Shown here: one piece after another, positions 11,960-22,880 of the stretch
How positions within the stretch are numbered: position 1 is the first letter of the stretch
Layout of the letters: each line of letters begins with the position of its first letter
NCBI RefSeq assembly: GCF_020360975.1
Contig: NW_025408674.1
Location: forward strand, 1,116,001-1,180,000
Source: Hirsutella rhossiliensis
Lineage: Eukaryota > Ascomycota > Sordariomycetes > Hypocreales > Ophiocordycipitaceae
Direction of reading: 5' to 3'
DNA length: 64,000 nucleotides
Translations under genes and position numbers: made by a program
Notes under the pieces: generated by a model
What the model was told of the DNA's origin: nothing
Seen by the model: only the letters and a program-made list of their open reading frames with translations
Databases searched by the model: none

Positions 11960-13110
11960 AGCAACGAACGAAACAATACAACATGACAAGGAACATGCTT
12001 CATCATCCTCAAATCTCAAGTGCGAAGGGCTCCAATAGGACACTCCCTTCTCCTCTTGCTCTCCTTTTCACAAAGACAATCAAGTCAAAACTTCCCAATA
12101 TACTCCTTATTCCGTTTATATCTACGACTTATAGCACCTGTAAATCTTCCGAGCCTTCCACTCGCCAAGACATGCATTACCCACCCACATCTCTCTTCAA
12201 CCCTGCCGTCTCTCCACGCCCTTTGCGGCGTGCGGCTTTGCAAACCAAAATCTCCCTCCAGCGGCCTAGCCTGCCTCCCCGACGCTCTATCTCGACTTCA
12301 CTCACGATAACGCTCTACGTCTCTCGCCGTATCTCGTATCTCGACCTCACTCTTCTTCCTGTCTTCCTCTCACTTCTCCCGTCTCCTATCTCCTGTCGCC
12401 AACCCTCTCCTGTCGCCAACTCTCTCTCTCTCCTGTGGCCAACTCTTCTCCTGTGGCCAACTCTTCTCCTGTGGCCAACTCTTCTCCGGTTCTCCTGTCG
12501 CCAACTTCGTTCCGAAAGGCGTCTTTGCGCGAGCCGCGGCTGGCGAGCCTTCCTCTCGTGAGGAACGAAAGGCCTTCTGACGCGCCGCTGACCCCGCCCT
12601 CCTTCGCCCTGGGTTTTTGACCGCCTCTTGTGATTGGTCGGCTGGGATTCCCAAAATCCCTCCTCATTGGTCCCGCTCCTCTTCCCACCCCTGTTCCTCC
12701 CCGGTTCTTCCTGTTCCCCCACGTTTCCCCTCTGCCAATGCCAATGCCAACTTTCGTTCCTCAAGGCTTCTTTGCGCGAGCCGCGGCTGGCGAGCCTTCC
12801 TCGTGACAATCTTACTGGTTAATTCAATCAATCCGTCAATATCGATTGATCAGGATTGACTGGATCGAAAACCACACTGCCCCCTTCCAACCGCAAGTCT
12901 TTCGTTCCTCAAGGCTCTTTGCGCAACCCCGCTGGGTTGCCTTCTCCTGTTGCCTTCTCCTGTACGCCGACGAAGCGACCGTGCCTGACGCAACAGGCCT
13001 CTGCCTTGAGGAACGAAAGGCTCTTCTGGACGGGAAAAAAACCCAAAACTACTTTCACCCTCGAAAATCTTGGCTTCTGATTGGAGAACCTTTCTTGCCT
13101 GCTGATTGGA
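11960..13110. repeat. Right-hand hairpin-rich tail with short tandem repeats
   Basis: 11960-12720 is the counterpart of 1367-2290, with an added 18-bp tandem repeat (TTCTCCTGTGGCCAACTC, about three copies, 12433-12490). The module with TTTGCGCGAGCCGCGGCTGG occurs at about 12527 and 12773, with a degenerate form at about 12912. The hairpin GCCTTGAGGAACGAAAGGC or its reverse complement recurs near 12560 (partial), 12751, 12900 and 13002. From 13076 two GATTGGAGAACC repeats and other ATTGG motifs appear, as in a CCAAT-rich promoter. No gene is supported. Confidence 0.65.
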
Positions 13111-16100
13111 GAACCTAAAAACCCCAAAACTTCTAAATCCCGCCTTCCGATTTGGTTGTTTAAGGATTACCTTTTTCGTCCTAGCCCCCTTTTTGCCCTC
13201 CGGCGCTATTGGACTCAGCCCTCGCTTCGTCCGTCTTTCTTCCCACGCCCGTGCCTTTAGAAACCACGCCCATTACTACACGGATTGGACTACAACTACA
13301 TTCACTAAGCTTCGTATGGATAATGCCAACGCTACGAGGTCACTCCAGGAAGTGCTCCAGCTACTCTTCGACAAGTTGCAACGGTGTCAGCGTGCCCTCG
13401 GCAGGGAATTTGCTGATGAAGTTCACCTTCGAACAACCCTTATCAACGCCTGCCGCGGCGTGCCAGAATTGGAGCACGCCCTCTTCAAGCCATCAAACAA
13501 GATAGAGGCGTTGTTTGCAGATCTTCGTTCTTCCATTGAAACACATCTCGCACGCGGCACAACCCCCCCAATACGCCCAGGATGATAACCAGCAGTACTA
13601 CCTTGATCGTCGATACAACAACAACCGCGAAAGAGGTAGTGGATACAGAGGAAGCAGAGACTTCAGATGCCAGAGCTACAACCGCGGTAGATTCAACCAA
13701 CGCCCTCAAGGCAACAACAACCGCCCCCTGGACTAGGAAGTGCTTCGTGTGCAACAAAGAAGGCTGCTGGTCCATCAAACACACGGCCGAAGAACGTCAG
13801 AAGGCCAAGAGTCAATATGTAGCCCACTGTCACTTCACGGGCACGCCCGTGGAACTCGCGGCCTATGTGACGGACTACGAAGGCATTGAAGGCGACCCCG
13901 CTGACGATGACGGCGACTGGGATGAGAATCAGGATGACGATGCTAACCCGAAACAGTGGCAAGCAAGTCAAATGCTCTGCCAGCAAGCGTTCAACCATTT
14001 GATCACTGGTGAAGACGCTTACCGTACAGATCAAAACACTGTTCCCGCCTCACAATTTGTTATTGAAGACCGCTATTCAAAAGACAAATTCCAAGGCATC
14101 ATGATTGACACAGGTGCAGCCAAAGTCTCTACAGCCGGTCACTCTCAGTACATTGCTTTACAACGAGAAGATCGCTCTGTAGCCCTAGACAGCTCCAAGT
14201 CCGGCCAGGCTACCATCAAATTCGGGAATGGCGAAGCCATTCACTCGGTTGGCTCCATCGCCCTCAAAACACCAGTCGGACGGATCACGTTCCATATTCT
14301 TCAGACTCTACCCTTTCCTGCTTTCTTTGGCCGATATGGACCGTCTTGGAATATATTTTAACAACATCAAAGACACCATCGAATGTACTAATCATTGTAC
14401 TAATCGCCAAATGAGCATCCCTGTCACCCGTAAATGGGGACACCCTGGTTCTTTCTCTCTAAGGCCGAAGACTCCATCACGTTTCTCACAGAGGCTGAGA
14501 TTCGTACACTTCACCGACGATTTGGACACCCAGCAGTCCCTAGGCTATATCACCTTCTGAAGCAAGCTGGCCACAGCGACGTCTCGATAGGCACATTAGA
14601 GACTGTCTCTAAGTTCTGCCATCACTGTCAAATGCACTCGCAAGCCCCGAGACGCTTCAAATTCACCTCAAGGATGACCAAGAGTTCAATTACGAAATCA
14701 TCGTTGATGTGATGTACCTAGGAAGCCCACAACGCCCTGTTTTGCACGTTGTGGACGCAGCCACTGCTTTCCAGGAGCAAGATTCCTACCCTCAATGTCA
14801 GCTAAGGATACATGGAGACCCTTCGGACCGCCTGGATCGACACGTACCTTGGACCCCTGACACCATTCGACACGACGCAGGGACCAACTTTGCTTCAATG
14901 GAGTTCCGCCAAGAAGCAAAACTCATGGGGATCAAATGCTCTCAAGTGCCTGTTGAGACGCATTGGTCCATCGGAAAATTGAAAGATATCACGCCCTCCG
15001 ACGCGCGTATGACATCCTAAACGCGGAACTAAGCAACGTCACCTCCGCCGAAGCAGTGCTCCAAATGGCTGTAAAGCTATTAACGACACAGCTGGACCTG
15101 ACGGGATTGTTCCAACTTTGCTTGTCTTTGGCGCCTACCCTCGTTTAACTGCGGAATCGCCCCCTTCTGCTTCTACCCTGAAAAGGTCGGCCGCGATGCA
15201 GAAAGCGATGAAGACGCTCCGCCAACTCTCAGCGGAAAGACAAGTTAAAGATGCCCTTCGCACGCGCAACGGACCGTCCACCGCCGACGTTTTATCCCTC
15301 CCACTGCAAAGTGAAGTTCGTGTTTGGAGAGAAAAAGACGGCTGGCAAGGACCTTTCAAGATTGCTTCGATTGACGGACATAACGTCACGATTGATACAG
15401 TCAATGGCCCCCAAGTCTTTCGTTCCACGCACGTACAGCCGTACCTGCGTGATGACTCCACAATCCCTCAAGTTCCTGCCCCTGCCCAGGACGAAGAAGA
15501 AACCCCTGCCCGACCTGACCCCCCGGCACCCCGCAAGAGAGGACGCCCACCCGGATCCAAGAACAAGCCAAAGGATTTGATCATGATGACCGCTCCTCCA
15601 GGCCAAAGTTTCCTGACTCAGAAGGAAGAAGATGCATACGCTTTATCCATCAAACTCAGGAATGAAGGCATCATCACTGCTCCCGGCGCCCCATTTGAAG
15701 AATCCGATAACATCGAGATCACTGACCTCGTAGGACGAGGTGTATTCAGCTTTGAACGATACGATCGAATGATTCACGGTAATCATCACATCTTTCGCTC
15801 CCGAATGGTTCGTGAAGTCAAAGGCAAAGACACCAAACCGTACGAGAAATCACGACTTGTTGTTCAAGGACATAGCGACTTTGAGAAGACCACCCTACTA
15901 ACGCAATCTCCGACAATTCAACGCGTTAGTCAAAGACTCATTTTAGCTATTGCCCCGGACTTCTTCAAGGCAACGGCATGACCTTTCCCTTCGCGACATC
16001 ACTCAAGCATACCCACAATCCCAAACCGAGCTATTCCGGACAATTCTGACCTATTTGCCCACCGAATTGCAAGGCAAATACCCCCATGGAACGATCATTC

Positions 16101-16675
16101 GTGTTATCAAGCCCCTATACGGAATTGCAGAAGCTGGAGTCCATTGGTATCGTACATATCAACAACATCACCTCAAGAACCTTGATATGTCTACTTCAAC
16201 CTATGATTCCTGCCTTTTGATCACAAACACCGGCCCTAACACGTTTGGCATTGTTGGAATGCAGACAGATGATACCCTTATGCTTGGAACAGACAGCTTT
16301 TCCGCCCGTGAAGAAGAAAAGCTCGAGGAAGCACAATTTCGAGCCAAACCAAAGACATCGATGACCCCAGGAACAACGGTTGACTTCAATGGTGCAAAAC
16401 TTACCCTGCTGGACATAGGATCCCTATCGCTTCAGCAAAAAGGACAAGCCACCAAAATCGCCACCATTGACCCCAAAGCATTTGATCATAGCCAACGCTA
16501 CGTCGAGCAACGAGCGCGCGGATCGTACATGTTGCACTGTTACACTGGCACATCAATATCTACAAGCCTCATCAACCTTTCTTTTGCAAGGCTTATTCAC
16601 CATTCCCTCAGCCGAGGCATATTCGGCCGTATACTCAGCCAAGACTCATTTTGTCTTCCAGTCAACCTAGGCTAA
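13111..16675 (+). mobile_element. Copia-type retrotransposon relic (gag-pol, frameshifted, 3'-truncated)
   Basis: Ty1/Copia domain order is preserved in pieces. A gag-like helical segment lies at 13316-13560; a CCHC-type knuckle with CFVCNKEGCW at about 13740-13790; aspartic protease motif MIDTGAA at 14101-14120; an HHCC GAG-pre-integrase segment at 14490-14640 (HRRFGH, then CHHCQ); integrase core with Asp near 14705, HDAGTNF near 14870 and a Glu near 14953; a basic linker RKRGRPPGSK near 15530; and reverse transcriptase with RDITQAYPQ near 15990, KPLYGIAEAG, and the catalytic box MQTDDTLML near 16258. At least five frame changes separate these parts, and the RNase H region stops after about 16670. 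It cannot encode an active polyprotein. Confidence 0.85.
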
Positions 16676-17371
16676 TGCAGGCAATTAACCTTCCTTTTGC
16701 CTACGCTTTTCACAGCCACAACCCAACAGCTGGGTTATTCATTCACTTCCACTGTTCTTCTAGCTATATAAGATCATTTACACCCTCTCTAGATAGAAGA
16801 ATCAAGAGCTTTATTCCACTCAAGATTAATGCTTGCTGCCCATCTCGTACTGCAATATATATTAATAATTATTGATAAGCTTAAGAATACATAACAATAT
16901 GGAGAATCCGTAAACAATACATAACAATATGCCAAAAGTATGTATTTATTTATTATTTAGATGTCTGCCGATCCGAATGCCGGCCTCATTTTTTCCAAAT
17001 CTCCGGCACAGCGGCCGACAGCACTTAGACTAAGGGGCCCGGCGTCAAAGACAACGCGTACGGAAGCGGCAAGACCGTTCAGAGGAGCTTGCGGCGACTC
17101 TCCTCAGACATACAAATGAGCAGATAGTACTCGATACGTTGCTTCTTGCTCTGGAGACGTCTTCGGGTATGATAATAGTGATACATGTATTACTCGAATA
17201 GGCTATCCAATAACTTTCAAATGAGATTTCTATTGCCTAGTGCAACAACTCGTCAAACAATTGCTTCACGTGATATATATGTGTTCGAGCGGAGGGACGA
17301 GTATTTTTTCGTAGAATACGTAAAGACTGCTGCAAAGTATGAACCAGCCCCCCGTCACTCCGGCGGTGATT
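16676..17371. other. AT-rich sequence after the Copia relic, possible LTR remnant
   Basis: 16740-16880 has an LTR-like look (TATATAAG, then a polyadenylation-like AT-rich stretch), but no matching 5' copy was found by eye, so this is not proven. 16970-17100 is GC-richer without an ORF. No gene supported. Confidence 0.3.
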
Positions 17372-18064
17372 TTAGCTGTCACAGACCAGTGTCCGCCGTG
17401 CGTCGTAGACGTTCAACAGAGTCGACAAAAGGCCCATAGCTGAGTTCATCAGGATGGGTCTACATTGAGGAAGGGCGATATCAGAGGCAACTCCTCAGTT
17501 GAAATCAAGCTATTTATGACTCTAGACTTACAGAAGGATGCGTCGCTGGACCCAAATGTAATTTGTCTGAAGCTTCCACCAGAGCCATAGCAGCCCAATC
17601 GTTGAGGACAGGCAAAAGAGCGAAGCAAAGACGGTGAGTGGCACATCGCGCGCCAGACTGTCCACCGAATGACCGATGGCGCCCGCCTTTTCAAGTACTG
17701 AAGACTTACGGAGCGAGGCGAATGTGGACGGGAAGACAAGGTAGCCGGCAAGGAGCAGCCACGAGCGCGCTCGCAGCGATGTTGTATTTGAGGGCGTATT
17801 TTCAAATTCGCACAACATGGCCACGTATGCTGTCATACGCGCAGGTCGTTCGTCCGACGAAGCGCCATATCGTTCACGGCTCGCTTGGCCAAGGCTGTCT
17901 GTACAGTTCTTGATATTACTCAAAGGGCTTTCGTACCATGCGAGTCCATAATAATGAGGTATGTATATAGACACTTCCACAACACGCGACTCGTGTGAAG
18001 ACCAAAGAGCTTCCTTGTGATGGGGAAAGGCAGATCGACAGCTGACGTCAGATGGTGAAATCAC
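17372..18064 (-). CDS. Putative membrane protein of an unnamed fungal family (C-terminal part)
   Basis: The last two exons are clear: 17532-18064 and 17372-17459, joined by a 72-nt intron (donor GTAAG at 17531, acceptor TAG at 17460) that keeps the frame. The segment has two hydrophobic helices: one around SWLLLAGYLVFPS, the other around VFASLFCLSSTIGLLWLWW, followed by a YIWVQRRI stretch and a C-terminal helix with LMNSAMGLLSTLLNVY. This resembles a membrane-protein family common in Sordariomycetes that I know only as uncharacterised. The N-terminal residues of the first ORF (before about 17800) look like unspliced intron or decayed sequence, so the start at 18064 is not trusted. Upstream minus-strand exons may lie at 18240-18660. 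Confidence 0.55.
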
Positions 18065-18239
18065 CCTTCTTTATTGCTTTCTCGTCCCTTTTAAGGGGGG
18101 ATGGGCCGTTATTTCTCCAAAAAGTGATTATCGAAGCCAGCGCCATATCATGCGCAATAAGAGCAATGGCCGTCTCTGGAGGCAAAAGCAAGATGAGGAT
18201 AAGGCGAGCCGTCCCGTTGGGCCTCATATGGCGCCCTCG

Positions 18240-18660
18240 CAAGCGGGATTAGCTAATGGTCCAGCCTGCAAGCAATACGATTGCAAAACCAGCGTTTTTT
18301 CTGGCGAACTCGGCCGCTTTCAGCGCTTTCGGGAGCTCAACGCCGCCCAAGTCAGCGGTCAAAGTCTTCCTCACCGACTCGTGAACAGGAAATGAGGGCT
18401 CTTACGATACCTGTATCGCCCGATCAGGCAGAAGATCTCCAGAGCTTCGCCGGCGACGAATCGAACGTTCTGCTTATCGATCTCATAGCCGAAATGAGGC
18501 GGGTGAATGGGAAACTCAATTTGGTACTTCAGAGTCCGGACTTCGCCGTTGCGAATTGGGTCGCAGTGTAGCAGCAGCGCCACGCACTCTATCAGATTAT
18601 TCGTGGAAGGGAGATTCTTCCACTCATGAGGTAGAAAACTGAGAGTCTTTCGTGGCACGT
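18240..18660 (-). pseudogene. Exon-like fragments upstream of the membrane-protein gene
   Basis: A minus-strand stretch at 18371-18658 reads like protein (segments EFPIHPPHFGYEIDKQN and EALEIFCLIGRYR) and ends at a donor-like GTATCGTAAG near 18404. Downstream, 18255-18370 contains a frame with a hydrophobic segment GFAIVLLAGW that ends in a stop. These may be upstream exons of the gene at 17372-18064, but no continuous splice model could be built. Confidence 0.3.
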
Positions 18661-18908
18661 TTCACTCGCATCTGGCGTTGGGGTCCTAGATGATGACGAG
18701 GCAGAGCGACTGAGGCACTTCTTCAGAGGGCAAGTCGAAAAGAACCGAAGTGAGCATGCGCGACCGAGACCGAGACAATATCCCAGAAATTTTCGTACAG
18801 GACGATCGACACCGTGGTGACACAGATAGTGCAGGGTAACGTCCCATATGTTCGAAAGTACCTTGGGACCCATTCCGATGCGAAAATCTTTCTGCATGGA
18901 GTTGACTC

Positions 18909-19319
18909 ATGGGACGGGCTGTTAGCGAGGCGTCCGATGATGAGGACGAGAAGACAAGCTTGAGGGAAGCCGCGGTGGAGATATCTGGGACGACTGCTCT
19001 GCACATGGCTGCGTGCGAGCAGTACCCTAAGACGGTTGACCTTCTTCTCTCCAAGGGTGCCAATGCGAACGCCGCAGACATCAACGGCCGCACTCCTCTC
19101 ATGGAGGCAGCATTGTGGGGCCGCCTGCAAAACGTAGAGATCCTATTGAGGCACGGGGCCGACAAGTTTTTGGCATGCATCGAGCGGGACCGTCTTATGC
19201 TTCCTGTCGACTTTGCGAGACCGCTGAGGGAGAAAGCACAGTCCCGACGGTTATGTGAAGGTGGCTCTTCGAGCGCTGAGTACATGGAAAAGGAAGAAAG
19301 GAGTCCGCTAAATGAGTGA
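18909..19319 (+). CDS. Ankyrin-repeat protein fragment
   Basis: The 136-aa frame contains two ankyrin repeats: GTTALHMAACEQYPKTVDLLLSKGA split over the first and NGRTPLMEAALWGRLQNVE in the second, followed by ILLRHGADK and a VDFARPLRE segment typical of a family of fungal ankyrin proteins. The N-terminus is acidic (EASDDEDEK). A possible upstream exon at 18690-18755 reads DDDEAERLRHFF. The protein is far shorter than usual for the family and probably represents the surviving part of a decayed gene. Ankyrin repeats mediate protein-protein contacts; no catalytic domain is visible. Confidence 0.6.
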   Translation: MGRAVSEASDDEDEKTSLREAAVEISGTTALHMAACEQYPKTVDLLLSKGANANAADINGRTPLMEAALWGRLQNVEILLRHGADKFLACIERDRLMLPVDFARPLREKAQSRRLCEGGSSSAEYMEKEERSPLNE

Positions 19320-19655
19320 AGGTGACTTAATGGATATCATGTGATCCAGAGTGCAACACGCGGCGAAATCAGAAACCAGTATGGCTCAAGGGCAACAAGT
19401 GCGGAGACTGCTGTCGTGATTGCTGGTGTTTATTCCGTGCCTTACGAGGTCCAGTGCGTGATATGAAAATGGCTGATTTCGGCTGTGTTAATTAATAGAA
19501 GCCTCAGGCTTTTCCAGAGCCAACATTGTCATAAAGCAGCTTAATGCACTTGGCTGATACTTGCTGTTTCCCCAGAAGAGCTCTGTGTATATATAATGGG
19601 TATGAACACCACATGACTGAAGAGTTATGTGCACACAGCTCTCTATAAGTCCTTG
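19320..19655. other. Intergenic, promoter side of the F-box-like ORF
   Basis: No ORF of note. TATATATAATGG near 19590 lies about 70 bp upstream of the ATG at 19660 and could be a TATA-type promoter element. Confidence 0.35.
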
Positions 19656-19659
19656 AAAA

Positions 19660-20427
19660 ATGGTTGCTTCGGCTCTGACAAGAACTCCATACGATATTTT
19701 CATTCAAATCGTGAGCTACCTCTCACCGTTATCGAAAGACTCGCTTTTCAAAACGCAGAACCACCGCGAAGTTCCATCAAGGATCAAGGAATCTGCAAGT
19801 ATATGGGCCCATTTGTTCAAGGACGAAGCTTGGCTTCAAGAAGTTGTTGATATAACATATGGGCATATCAACAAACAACCAGTCCCGTGCTTGATCGGCA
19901 AAGATCTCATCAAAGTCTCCAAGGGAAAGACACAAGGAGCGTACCTAGCATTGCTCACTAACGACTGGGGCGGGGACGTTCAATTCACAAAGCAAACCTT
20001 ACTTCATTCCTTGAAGCCCCACACATTCGATAAAGCCAATTCAGAGGTTCACCTTGAGGGTTCTGGAATTACCTTGCATATTTACGATGCTATTAGATCG
20101 TCTGAGTCCCTATCGATCCAAGATCCAGCAAGACTTCTTCGCCGAGAGGGACGTGGGGTGTCGACATATGCTATTTACTACGATAACCAGTCTGTCTTAG
20201 AGAAAATTGGGCCCCGGCTAATTCAAGGGATCGAAGGGGTAACGTGGAAGAGGAAAAAGGCGGTTCGCGAAAGGTTTGCTATCGTACTTCGCCACCGTGA
20301 TGGTCAGTCTGTTAAGCGATTCCTCGAGAGCCCGACTAAGACGATTAACTTCTTCTATACGCGGCGTCAAAGTGGTACATGGGATGGGTTTAGAGTAGCT
20401 CGACCCGGCGAGAGAGAAAACTGGTAG
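19660..20427 (+). CDS. F-box-like protein, uncharacterised
   Basis: Single exon, 255 aa, one of the few undamaged ORFs in the window. Residues about 8-45 (TPYDIFIQIVSYLSPLSK) have the LPxEIxxxIxxYL pattern of an F-box, which recruits substrates to SCF ubiquitin ligases through Skp1. Next comes a conserved-looking stretch (ESASIWAHLFKDEAWL, then LALLTNDWGGD) that I associate with uncharacterised fungal F-box-like proteins. No leucine-rich repeats, WD40 or kelch units follow, so a substrate domain is not recognised. The F-box lacks the usual leading Leu-Pro, so the assignment is tentative. Confidence 0.6.
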   Translation: MVASALTRTPYDIFIQIVSYLSPLSKDSLFKTQNHREVPSRIKESASIWAHLFKDEAWLQEVVDITYGHINKQPVPCLIGKDLIKVSKGKTQGAYLALLTNDWGGDVQFTKQTLLHSLKPHTFDKANSEVHLEGSGITLHIYDAIRSSESLSIQDPARLLRREGRGVSTYAIYYDNQSVLEKIGPRLIQGIEGVTWKRKKAVRERFAIVLRHRDGQSVKRFLESPTKTINFFYTRRQSGTWDGFRVARPGERENW

Positions 20428-21788
20428 AATTTGCTTGGCTCATTATCTCGACTCGGCAGCACTTTTTGTCAAAGGAAATGAGAGATGCCATGCATATGAC
20501 GGTTATAGAGAGTCTATTGGCCTTAACCACTGCCCAAGTCAAGGGGACGAAGGTCCCAGTTATATACACAAGAACGGTGCCCATGTGGGTCGAGACACGT
20601 CCTCGACTGAGGCGGAATGTCGTTTGACACTCTTGTCACATTTGCCCGGCCTCAAATTGCACAGAACCTCTCGATCAGACATCGCAGCACTTCGCCGCAA
20701 CTAGCCCCTTTCTCATGCAGAGCAATAGTAAGGGCGGCTATCGGAAATTATGTGGAGTTTGATTATCCATCTGAAGTCATTCGTCAAGGATACTAAGTCG
20801 CCGGCTGCTGAAAATGAGCGGCCTGTTTGTAATGTATTATCATCGGTTTCCAGCGTTCGGTTGCTGGCCTAATCAACGGGATACGGCTTGTATCCGCAAG
20901 TGATCTCTGACCTATTATTCTCAGTCTTGATCTACCGGAACGTTTGTGCCTTAAACATACGGTGCGATTTAGATCTGGTTGGTAAGTCCTCCCCACCAGG
21001 AACATGAGCTGCGCAAAGCAATCGGCGGCGCATTGGATTAGCATAGATTAAAATCGCCATGGTATTTCCGATTTCGCCCAATTCGATGATCTTCTTCTCA
21101 AGCGAAGAGCCCGACTTTCTAATCTTGTTCTTTTGGTCTGACTTTACTCATACGTATCCCATAACGAGAGTTGAGGCTCATACGTCGATGCTTTGCTATG
21201 GTTCACCATCGCTTGGTCAGCTTGGCACTTCCCAGTAGTCTACGGCGTTCCAAGCACGCGAATACGGTACTGTTGGTGGAACGTTATGCCAATACACATC
21301 GGAATAAGAAGGGGGTCACACACGAAGGTTCAAGATGCATGTTCTATGTCTAAAGGGGCAGTCTGAAGGGGCTATTTATACAGGAGGTCTTAGGGACTTC
21401 TGGGGACCTCCTGAGTAATGGGCTCTACCCACGCATACGTGGCTGTGCCCACGCATAAAGGGTAGCCTTCCTTACTCAGGAAGTCCTCATGCGTTCCTGC
21501 TACATAGGCCAGGAATCCCTTCTCCGGGTCCCTGGACCCTCCTTAACAGGGCTACCCTGGTCCACCGACAGGTACCTATTGAGCCTTAGTTTAGAGTTAC
21601 TGCAGCAATTATACATACCGGCCAATTCGGGCCAAATATTGAGCACCGACAGTGTTTCATATGAGCTTAAGGCGGCAGCTGTTTCTGTCTCCAAACCACC
21701 TTGATGGTGTGAATGCAATAGAGTCACCCCGCGGCTCGCTTGAACCTTGACAAGGAATCAGCTCAAAGTAGCGGCACGTCCAAGCGTA
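20428..21788. other. Gene-poor region with a fold-back sequence
   Basis: Only short frames without protein character. Two things stand out: the imperfect inverted repeat at 21404-21486 (separate entry), and the flanking GGGGCTATTTATACAGG near 21370, a TATA-like motif followed by hairpin-forming sequence, as in fungal LTRs. A degraded solo LTR is possible but has no second copy here. Confidence 0.35.
21404..21486. repeat. Imperfect inverted repeat (about 27-bp arms)
   Basis: GGACCTCCTGAGTAA at the left pairs with TTACTCAGGAAGTCC at the right, and the match continues inward to ACCC/GGGT. The loop contains two direct CCCACGCATA copies (21428 and 21448). It sits about 30 bp after a TATA-like motif. 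Confidence 0.6.
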
Positions 21789-22037
21789 ATGGCCGGCAGC
21801 GTATCCATGGCTGAGCCAGAAGCGGTGGACATGACGGAAACAAACCTTCAGAAGGCCATTGAGGCATTCGACCACGTGATTTAGAAGATTGAAGAGGTAC
21901 GGGTGCTTCTCATTTGAGCTGAAGAAGCTATGGGGAAGGAAACGGACAGAGCAGGCACATTTGAAGCAATGAGTAAGTTTGGAAGGGAGGTCTGGATGGC
22001 CTGCGCGAGCTATACAGTAGCAAGGGACTCCATATGA
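21789..22037 (+). pseudogene. Short decayed gene with in-frame stops
   Basis: From ATG at 21789 an 82-codon frame reads like an amphipathic helical protein (segments TNLQKAIEAFDHV, IEEVRVLL, AMSKFGREVW, ASYTVARDS) but is interrupted in the same frame by TAG at 21882, TGA at 21915 and ends at TGA 22035. Each stop is one C-to-T change away from a sense codon (CAG or CGA), as expected for repeat-induced point mutation or simple decay. Family not recognised. Confidence 0.45.
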
Positions 22038-22880
22038 GGTGCAGGTTGAACCTCAATGGGTCAAGGACAACCGAGGCGAGGCGAAAAGGACAACGTGAGA
22101 AACGAGTGATGAGCTCCAATATATCGGTGGCGGCCGTGAAATGGAGTTAGTAGCAGGGTTAGATGCGTGATATAAGCCTCGAGGACTCTTTCGAGAAGAT
22201 CAAAGCGAGACATGAAGCATGAAGGATCTATGCTGTGCTAACCATTACTGTAAGGAAATGGAAGCACACGATGTGTCACGGCACCAACCTGGGTTCTGTC
22301 ACGTGCCTCCTATACTTAGTCTAGACTCTGTTCCACCTCCGTAGTTTGCCCTCCTCACAGCACAACATAGATCTTCCCTGGCATCCTAGGTCTGCCCCGT
22401 GATACGATGGATTATGGAATGGCTGCAGTCCACTTAGTAGCCCCGCAAAGGAACACATGCTTTTGCGGACGCCATCCCCAATTCATTGATAGCTTTCTCG
22501 TCTAACTCGACTCTGGCCGTGTCGTAGCTTGATACACCCACAAAATCCGACGGATAGTCGCGGCCTTCCGTAGCGTCATCGCGCAGCCTGGTCTTGACGC
22601 TCGAGCTGCTGCACTACGTAATGTGACACCCCAAAGAGAGTGATTCATTTCTGACGTCGTCGGTGGCTGCGTCGGCATTCTGTAACTTAACGATTTTCTT
22701 CCGGGACAGCGGGAAGCGCCTGTTGAGCATAATGAAGGTTGAAATTGGCCATTCGCATTTGTTCTAGGAACGGAAGCTACAGGACTCCCCAACAGTAACT
22801 AATGCAATACAATGCAAGCGAGGTTGAGGAAGAGTCGCTGAATCTGGAATGACGAGGTTTAGAACGGCAATGTTTGATGG
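22038..22880. other. Intergenic region, nothing recognised
   Basis: No protein-like frame, repeat or RNA structure was seen. Sequence complexity is normal up to the start of the minisatellite at about 22881. Confidence 0.4.

Larger units (their letters stand above)
2291..12720 (-). mobile_element. Helitron unit (RepHel plus auxiliary gene), apparently one period of a tandem array
   Basis: The interval holds a minus-strand Rep/helicase gene, a spacer, a plus-strand auxiliary gene (copy B) and a hairpin-rich tail. The auxiliary gene and tail also occur immediately to the left (1-2290), in the same order and orientation, with an offset of about 10.59 kb. This is what a head-to-tail array of rolling-circle elements would give. 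I could not identify the TC 5' end or the CTRR 3' end with confidence, so the boundaries are those of the repeat period, not proven termini. To the right the next unit is replaced by a Copia relic. Confidence 0.6.

Noticed and set aside
10924..12561. 545-codon plus frame as one protein
   Set aside because: Only its middle part (about 11060-11770) is homologous to copy A; the 5' end is intron/exon 1 in another frame and the 3' end is low-complexity tail sequence.
16740..16880. 3' LTR of the Copia relic
   Set aside because: No matching 5' LTR could be found near 13000-13300, so it is mentioned only as possible.
18686..19285. 199-codon minus frame
   Set aside because: It overlaps the clear ankyrin repeats on the plus strand and has no protein character.
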